Part shown: positions 1 to 3,879 of the stretch, piece after piece
Layout: each line of letters begins with the position of its first letter
Position numbering within the stretch: position 1 is the stretch's first letter
Assembly: GCA_022710245.1 (NCBI GenBank)
Contig: JAKLHH010000230.1
Coordinates: 1-9,080 of the forward strand
DNA: 9,080 nucleotides
Origin: Myxococcota bacterium
GTDB lineage: Bacteria; Myxococcota; Polyangia; GCA-2747355; JAKLHH01
Direction: 5' to 3'
The notes under the pieces: model-generated
What the model saw: only the letters and a program-made list of their open reading frames with translations
What the model was told of the DNA's origin: nothing
Database searches by the model: none
Made by a program: the position numbers and the translations under genes

Positions 1-1491
1 CAGCTCGAAGCTGCGGTCGACGATCTCCACCTCGTCGCCCTCCTCGACGCCGAAGGGGATCAGGCAGACGCCCTGCTTGCGCCGGCCGCCCGCCGCGCTG
101 GCCACGCCGAGGTAGTACGCGCGCGCGGTGCCGCCGCGGATGCGCAGGCCCTTGCCGGCGCGGGCGAGCCCGTAGGCCGCCGCGCCGAGGGAGACCGCCA
201 GGTCGAGGCTCTGGTTCTCGAGGACGATCGGCTCGGCGCCGAGCCAGGCGGTGAGGTTCTCGACCACGCGGTCCTGCGCCATGGTGGCCTTCATCGCGCC
301 GCCGTTGAAGAGCACCGCGTCCGGGCGGGCCTGGTGGCGCTTGAGGAAGGCGGAGAGGTTGCGCGGGACCGAGGGGTCCGAGGCGTAGGGGAGCCCGAGC
401 TCCTGCAGCCCGACGCGGCCCCGCTGGGCCGGCTCCTCGAAGCTGACCAGCGGGAAGAAGCCGTCGAGGATGAGCTCGATCACCTCGTCGCGGAAGAGGT
501 CGATCCGCATCGCGCCGCCGATCACCTTGGAGCCGCGCCCGGCGAGGTGGATGGTGAAGCGGTCCTCGCCCGCCGCGGGGCTGAGGAGCGCCTCCTTCGC
601 GGCGCGGCAGGAGTGGACCAGCGCCCCCCACTGCCGCGGGTCCAGCTCCCCGGCGCGCTTGACCAGCCGGCGCTCCACGTGGCGCGCCAGCGCGAGGTCC
701 ATGTTGTCGCCGCCGAGCATCAGGTGATCGCCGACGGCGACGCGCTCGAGGGTCATCTCCGCGCCCTCGCCGCGCACGGCGAAGAGCGAGAAGTCGGTGG
801 TGCCGCCGCCGACGTCGCAGACCAGCACCTGCTGGCCGTCGGCGAGCTGCTCGCGCCAGTAGTCGCCCTGGCCGCGCACCCAGCTGTAGAACGCCGCCTG
901 CGGCTCCTCGAGGAGGGTGATCCGCGTCAGCCCGGCCCGCCGCGCCGCCGCCACCGTGAGCTCGCGGGCGACCTCGTCGAAGGAGGCCGGCACCGTGAGG
1001 ACCACGTCGCTCTGCCCCATCGTCCACTCGGGGCGACCGTTGCTCATCGAGTGGTCCCAGGCCTCGCGCATGTGCTGCAGGTAGCGCGCGGAGGCCTCGA
1101 CGGGCGAGAGGTGCGGCACCTCCGAGGGCGCGCCCCAGGGGAGGAGGCCGCTCTCGCGATCGACCCCCGGGTGGCAGAGCCACGACTTGGCCGAGGAGAT
1201 CAGGCGCGAGGGCACCAGCGCGCCCTGGTCGCGGGCGAAGACGCCGACGGCGAAGTCGCGGTGCGGATCCCAGGGGAGCGCGGTGGCGCCGGCCGGCAGG
1301 TCGTGCGGGCCGGGGAGGTAGAGGAACGACGGCAGCGAGGGCTGCGCCTCCACGCGCGCCAGGTCGACGAGCTGCGAGAGCTTGAAGAGCCGGATCGGCG
1401 GCGGGTCCGCCCGGTCGGCGAGGTCGACGTAGGCGGTCGCGCTGTTGGTGGTCCCGAGGTCGATGCCGATGATGTAGCGTGACTGTCCCAT
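1..1491 (-). CDS. Hsp70 family (DnaK-like) ATPase, 3' end outside window
   Basis: An Hsp70-type ATPase, read from ATG at 1491; 497 residues are visible and the frame is open to the left edge, so the C-terminus is missing. Motifs seen: phosphate-1 loop IIGIDLGTTNSA (residues 7-18), a connect-like EEPQAAF (195-201), phosphate-2 loop CDVGGGTTDFS (225-235), then GDHLMLGGDNMDLALA, and a deviating adenosine loop FNGGAMKAT (from 395). The loop order is that of the actin/Hsp70 ATPase fold. The sequence differs from housekeeping DnaK: it has EEPQAA instead of EPTAA, and a long N-terminal stretch with VPSRLISSAKSWLCHPGVDR. This resembles, from memory, the Hsp70 proteins annotated with DUF3731 rather than DnaK. 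It is probably a cytosolic chaperone of unknown client. No DnaJ or GrpE gene is adjacent. The start fits the family N-terminus, although only a weak Shine-Dalgarno precedes it. The family is certain; the subfamily is less so. Confidence 0.93.
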   Translation of the reverse strand, partial: MGQSRYIIGIDLGTTNSATAYVDLADRADPPPIRLFKLSQLVDLARVEAQPSLPSFLYLPGPHDLPAGATALPWDPHRDFAVGVFARDQGALVPSRLISSAKSWLCHPGVDRESGLLPWGAPSEVPHLSPVEASARYLQHMREAWDHSMSNGRPEWTMGQSDVVLTVPASFDEVARELTVAAARRAGLTRITLLEEPQAAFYSWVRGQGDYWREQLADGQQVLVCDVGGGTTDFSLFAVRGEGAEMTLERVAVGDHLMLGGDNMDLALARHVERRLVKRAGELDPRQWGALVHSCRAAKEALLSPAAGEDRFTIHLAGRGSKVIGGAMRIDLFRDEVIELILDGFFPLVSFEEPAQRGRVGLQELGLPYASDPSVPRNLSAFLKRHQARPDAVLFNGGAMKATMAQDRVVENLTAWLGAEPIVLENQSLDLAVSLGAAAYGLARAGKGLRIRGGTARAYYLGVASAAGGRRKQGVCLIPFGVEEGDEVEIVDRSFEL

Positions 1492-1520
1492 CTCACAGGT
1501 GCTCTGGCAGATCCGGCGCG

Positions 1521-1529
1521 AGCATAGCA
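1521..1529 (-). promoter_or_regulatory. Extended -10 promoter candidate for the Hsp70 gene
   Basis: On the minus strand, TGC-TATGCT gives an extended -10 (TGn followed by a hexamer matching TATAAT at 4 of 6 positions). Its 3' end lies 29 nt before the Hsp70 ATG. I see no good -35 hexamer at 16-18 nt, which is tolerable for an extended -10. A leader of roughly 23 nt would result. Read-through from the upstream PEGA gene is the alternative. Confidence 0.4.
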
Positions 1530-1561
1530 TGCGGTTGCCGCCCTGGCGGCGGCAGAGCGCC

Positions 1562-1610
1562 AATTTGCCCTTCATCGCGGAGCCTCCGCAGGAGGCGCGC
1601 AGGGCAAATT
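1562..1610 (-). repeat. AATT-bounded palindromic element, copy 1
   Basis: This is a 49-bp imperfect palindrome. The outer arms AATTTGCCCT (1562-1571) and AGGGCAAATT (1601-1610) are perfect 10-bp complements. An inner hairpin GCCTCC-GCA-GGAGGC lies at 1582-1596. The conserved one-sided core TCATCGCGGA is at 1572-1581, and a short GCGC joins the other side. The minus orientation is assigned arbitrarily so that the core reads TCCGCGATGA. Its last four bases are also the first four of copy 2. It lies in the PEGA-Hsp70 intergenic gap. Confidence 0.85.
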
Positions 1611-1655
1611 CGCCCTTCATCGCGGAGCCTCCGAAGGAGGCGAGCAGGGCGAATT
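1607..1655 (-). repeat. AATT-bounded palindromic element, copy 2
   Basis: This is a second 49-bp copy. Its arms AATTCGCCCT (1607-1616) and AGGGCGAATT (1646-1655) differ from copy 1 by one base on each side, yet still pair (a T-A pair replaced by C-G). The core TCATCGCGGA is at 1617-1626 and the inner hairpin GCCTCC-GAA-GGAGGC at 1627-1641. It shares AATT with copy 1 on the left and with copy 3 on the right. Confidence 0.85.
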
Positions 1656-1709
1656 GTGGGTCGCGGCAGCTTCGCCCGACCGCCCGACCTGGGCGGCGCC
1701 GCGACAATT
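1652..1709 (-). repeat. AATT-bounded palindrome, diverged copy 3
   Basis: This is a 58-bp inverted repeat beginning at the AATT that ends copy 2. The outer arm AATTGT-GGG-TCGCGGC (1652-1667) pairs with GCCGCGACAATT (1698-1709), with GGG bulged. An inner hairpin is built on CGCCC (1681-1685) and GGGCG (1691-1695). The layout (long arm, unpaired stretch of about 12 nt, inner hairpin, short joint, arm) matches copies 1 and 2, but the TCATCSCGGA core is not preserved. It is either a diverged family member or a related element. Confidence 0.6.
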
Positions 1710-1722
1710 GCCTCGGGACGGG

Positions 1723-1736
1723 CGCCCTTCGGGGCG
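1723..1736 (-). terminator. GC hairpin after PEGA gene, possible terminator
   Basis: CGCCC-TTCG-GGGCG forms a 5-bp stem with a 4-nt loop, starting 10 nt past the stop codon of the leftward PEGA gene. No T-run follows, so it would be an atypical terminator or an mRNA 3'-end stabiliser. The palindromic repeats immediately downstream could serve the same purpose. Confidence 0.35.
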
Positions 1737-1746
1737 GAGGGGTGAG

Positions 1747-3186
1747 TCAGAACCGGAAGAGGGCCGCAGCGCCCGCCACCCGAGGCTGCAGCAGGGGGTA
1801 GACCAGCGCCCGGCGCTCTCGCCGCGCCCCGCGCGCGTCGAGGTAGAAGAGGACGCCCGAGCCCACCGCCGCGAGCCCGCCCACCCCCGTCAGCACGGCG
1901 CCCGGCGTGAGCGTGTGGAAGCTCTCCGGGCAGCGGTTGCCCTCGCAGTCGCCGCGGCCGTCGAGGGCGAGGAGCGTGATCCCGGCGCCGAGCGCGCCCA
2001 CGGCCAGGCCCAGCGTGACCCACTTGAAGACGCGCGCGGAGAAGAACCCCGGGCCCGGCTCCTGGGCGGCGGGCGGCGAGCCCGACGGCGCGGCGGCCGC
2101 GGCGAGCTCCTGCGTCGGCGTCACGATGAGGCCGGCGGCGGACGAGTCTCCGGCGACCAGGAAGCGCGCCAGCGCGTGCACCACCGCCGTCGACGGCGGC
2201 GTCGGCTCGACGATGATCATCGCGGAGCGGACCGCGCGGCCACCGGCTGGCGAGATCACGCTGCCGACCAGCGTGCGCCGCCCCTGGTGACGGCGCAGCC
2301 CGACGAGGAGCACCGAGCTCGCCCCCAGCGCGCGGCCCGCCGCCGCCGCGAGCGGCACCTCGCGCCGGGCCATGGTCGCCGTGTCCTCGAAGCGGAGCCC
2401 CGCCCCGTCCTCGGCGAGGGCGGACTCGAGCTCGAAGTCGACCTCGAGGCTGGCCTGCGCCCGCGCACCGCCCACGGTGACCCGGTGCACGCGGCCTCGC
2501 TTCTTCTGGTCCTGCAGGTAGACGCGATAGGCCCCGGGGAGGAGCTTGACCCGCGCCGTGCTCACCCCGACGAAGCGCTCGTTGACGTAGATCATGCAGC
2601 CCGCGGTCTGGGTAGACACCAGCAGGGTGCCGCGGGGCTGCCCCTCGAGCTCACGCTGGGTGTCGCGGTAGAGCTTGGCCAGGTCGGGCCCGAAGCGCAG
2701 CAGCAGCTGCGAGGGGTCCCAGTCCGGGAACGAGCGGATCACCTCCCCCGCTCGCTCGGTGGCGAAGGCGCGCTGCCCCGTCCGCAGGTAGGCGTGGGCG
2801 AGGAGCAGCAGCGCCCGCCGCAGCGCGCCCCGCAGGTCCTGGTCCCCGACGAGCGCGGTGGTGTGTCGCTCGAGGACCGCCCGCACGGCCTCCAGGCGGT
2901 GGATCGCGTCCTCGAACTGGCCCTCGAGGAAGAGGCGCCGGCCCTCGTCGACCTCGCTCCGCGCCGTGTCCGGCGCCTCTCGCGGACCGGCCCCGCGGGA
3001 GAGCCGCGCCTCGAGCACGCGGCGCAGCGCCGAGCCGTGGAGCGCGTCCTCGCCGAGCGCCTCCAGCAAGGGCGCCGTCGGCGCGGCGTCCTCGGTCGTC
3101 AGCCCCGAGCTGAGCACGATGACGGGACCAGCCTCGGCGCGAGCGCCGAGCAGCAGGGCGAGCGCGACCAGCACCCCACGGACCAT
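1747..3186 (-). CDS. Secreted PEGA-domain protein with two C-terminal membrane segments
   Basis: A 479-residue envelope protein of unknown specific role. A Sec signal peptide is visible at residues 1-19 (hydrophobic VLVALALLL, then ARAEA before GPV). An alpha-helical, TPR-like region spans about 78-180. A PEGA-type beta domain covers about 187-228 (GTLLVSTQTAGCMIYVNERFVG, ending LLPGAYRVYL). Residues about 275-345 form an alpha/beta stretch around SSVLLVGLRR that I cannot assign. An Ala/Pro linker (361-380) leads to two hydrophobic segments (about 388-408 and 427-448). Between them a short hydrophilic loop carries two cysteines (414, 419). PEGA domains are linked to surface and cell-envelope proteins in deltaproteobacteria. 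The ATG at 3186 is chosen because AAGGAGGG lies 5 nt upstream and the signal peptide starts there; the frame stays open further upstream. It has its own promoter. Confidence 0.85.
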   Translation of the reverse strand: MVRGVLVALALLLGARAEAGPVIVLSSGLTTEDAAPTAPLLEALGEDALHGSALRRVLEARLSRGAGPREAPDTARSEVDEGRRLFLEGQFEDAIHRLEAVRAVLERHTTALVGDQDLRGALRRALLLLAHAYLRTGQRAFATERAGEVIRSFPDWDPSQLLLRFGPDLAKLYRDTQRELEGQPRGTLLVSTQTAGCMIYVNERFVGVSTARVKLLPGAYRVYLQDQKKRGRVHRVTVGGARAQASLEVDFELESALAEDGAGLRFEDTATMARREVPLAAAAGRALGASSVLLVGLRRHQGRRTLVGSVISPAGGRAVRSAMIIVEPTPPSTAVVHALARFLVAGDSSAAGLIVTPTQELAAAAAPSGSPPAAQEPGPGFFSARVFKWVTLGLAVGALGAGITLLALDGRGDCEGNRCPESFHTLTPGAVLTGVGGLAAVGSGVLFYLDARGARRERRALVYPLLQPRVAGAAALFRF

Positions 3187-3191
3187 GAGAG

Positions 3192-3199
3192 CCCTCCTT
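3192..3199 (-). promoter_or_regulatory. Strong Shine-Dalgarno fixing the PEGA gene start
   Basis: AAGGAGGG on the minus strand ends 5 nt before ATG 3186. It decides against upstream in-frame starts reaching 3288, which would also bury the signal peptide inside the protein. Confidence 0.85.
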
Positions 3200-3259
3200 G
3201 AGACGCACCTGGGCTGGGTTGCAGCCCCCCGCGGCACCTCGCGGCCCGCGACGCGCGGC

Positions 3260-3288
3260 ACTCTATGATCGGAGCGGGCGGCGGACAA
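3260..3288 (-). promoter_or_regulatory. Sigma-70-type promoter of the PEGA gene
   Basis: The minus strand has -35 TTGTCC (3283-3288), a 17-bp spacer and -10 TAGAGT (3260-3265). Transcription would start near 3253, giving a leader of about 67 nt. The -10 box overlaps the stop codon TAG (3263-3265) of the upstream SPW-like gene. A gap-free 38-bp match (27 identities) to the promoter of the DUF349 gene at 7520-7557 supports it. Confidence 0.65.
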
Positions 3289-3619
3289 GCGCTGATCGGC
3301 GGGAGCTCGCTGTCCGGCGCGGGGCGGGCAAGGGGAGCAGCGAGAGCGCGATCACCGCCACGCCCACCGCGGTGTTGTTCCAGGTGGTGGCGGCGCCGAG
3401 CCGCGGCGCCGAGAGGGTGAAGAAGAGGAGCCAGCCCCCGAGGAGGACGTTCAGGCGACGGAGCCCTGGCTGCACCAGCGCGCCGCCCGAGATGATCATC
3501 ACCAGCAGCCCGAGGATGGCCGCGTTGACCAGCTGGGGCAGCGAGTGTGGCCAGGTGAAGCCCGAGAAGAAGAGCCAGATCGCCAGGGCCAGGGTGAGGA
3601 CCGATGCCAGTCGTCTCAT
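3263..3619 (-). CDS. Small four-helix membrane protein, SPW-repeat-like
   Basis: A 118-residue integral membrane protein with four hydrophobic segments (about 6-22, 28-46, 56-71, 82-96) and an Arg-rich cytosolic-type C-terminus (101-118). It looks like two copies of one two-helix unit. The first is WLFFSGFTWP followed by LVNAAILGLLVMI; the second is WLLFFTLSAP followed by WNNTAVGVAVIALSL. This pattern (W, aromatic/Leu, S-P or S-A-P, then WN and VG) resembles the SPW repeat family, which has no established function. The ATG at 3619 is chosen because GGAGGGAG (3625-3632) sits 5 nt upstream and the first helix starts there; the open frame continues upstream without Shine-Dalgarno support. A sigma-54-type promoter lies 50-65 nt upstream. 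Its last codons overlap the promoter of the PEGA gene. The gene is well supported; the family name is tentative. Confidence 0.78.
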   Translation of the reverse strand: MRRLASVLTLALAIWLFFSGFTWPHSLPQLVNAAILGLLVMIISGGALVQPGLRRLNVLLGGWLLFFTLSAPRLGAATTWNNTAVGVAVIALSLLPLPAPRRTASSRRSALVRRPLRS

Positions 3620-3669
3620 GAGTGCTCCCTCCGACCGCCCGCGCCGGTGCGGGGCGACGGGGAGCGGGA

Positions 3670-3685
3670 AGCAGGGAGCGTGCCA
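3670..3685 (-). promoter_or_regulatory. Sigma-54 (-24/-12) promoter candidate for the SPW-like gene
   Basis: The minus strand reads TGGCACG-CTCC-CTGCT. The sigma-54 consensus is TGGCACG-N4-TTGCW, so every specified position but one matches, and the GG-to-GC spacing of 10 nt is exact. The predicted start near 3660 leaves a leader of about 40 nt ending in the Shine-Dalgarno of the gene at 3619. I see no good -35/-10 promoter in the same gap. Confidence 0.55.
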
Positions 3686-3688
3686 GGA

Positions 3689-3717
3689 CGCGAGCGCTGT
3701 CGACGGAAGGGCTCGCG
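3689..3717. promoter_or_regulatory. Inverted repeat just upstream of the sigma-54 promoter
   Basis: CGCGAGC (3689-3695) and GCTCGCG (3711-3717) are 7-bp inverted arms with a 15-bp gap, lying about 30-58 bp upstream of the predicted start. It may be a regulator half-site pair, or simply GC-rich chance. Confidence 0.3.
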
Positions 3718-3730
3718 GGTGCGGGCGCTC

Positions 3731-3748
3731 GTGCTCACCGCGGAGCAC
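3731..3748. promoter_or_regulatory. Inverted repeat, possible enhancer-binding site
   Basis: GTGCTC-N6-GAGCAC is an 18-bp dyad centred about 80 bp upstream of the predicted sigma-54 start, a normal place for an enhancer-binding activator. The motif GGAGCACTC in its right half recurs inverted at 3620-3628, next to the start codon of the SPW-like gene. Confidence 0.35.
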
Positions 3749-3854
3749 TCCCCGCTCCGCCCGGCAAACTCCGCGGGGGTGAGCCACGGCGGCGCGATGG
3801 AGCCACCGCCAGCCGCGGCGCGGACCGGGGGCGCTGGAAGCCGGATGATTTCGA

Positions 3855-3870
3855 GGGTGGCGGGCCACCC
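3855..3870 (-). terminator. Hairpin after the DUF349 gene, possible terminator
   Basis: GGGTGG-CGGG-CCACCC is a perfect 6-bp stem, 9 nt past the stop codon of the leftward DUF349 gene. No T-run follows on the minus strand, so Rho-independent activity is uncertain. It is the best terminator candidate in the 3620-3879 gap. Confidence 0.4.
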
Positions 3871-3879
3871 GCGGGCGGC

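Noticed and set aside
334..1482. Rightward open frame of 382 codons opposite the Hsp70 gene
   Set aside because: The opposite strand carries all Hsp70 nucleotide-binding motifs.
1562..1655. Possible two-repeat CRISPR
   Set aside because: The units are adjacent with no spacers and each forms a long nested hairpin; there are only two to three copies and no cas genes.
1499..1801. Small rightward frame with a repeated PFIAEPP peptide
   Set aside because: The peptide repeat is just the two palindromic elements being translated; there is no start signal or family.
2217..2228. TCATCGCGGAGC inside the PEGA gene, equal to the element core plus two bases
   Set aside because: There is no AATT on either side, no outer arms and no matching inner hairpin, and it lies in well-formed coding sequence. 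Probably coincidence.
1654..3201. Rightward open frame of 515 codons opposite the PEGA gene
   Set aside because: It has no motif, and the opposite strand has a signal peptide, Shine-Dalgarno and PEGA domain.
3187..3288. Longer start of the PEGA protein reaching 3288
   Set aside because: It would hide a clear signal peptide, and its start overlaps the -35 box. AAGGAGGG marks ATG 3186.
3731..3748. CIRCE heat-shock operator
   Set aside because: The dyad GTGCTC-N6-GAGCAC has the reverse polarity and a different gap from the GCACTC-N9-GAGTGC heart of CIRCE, and it is not next to the Hsp70 gene.
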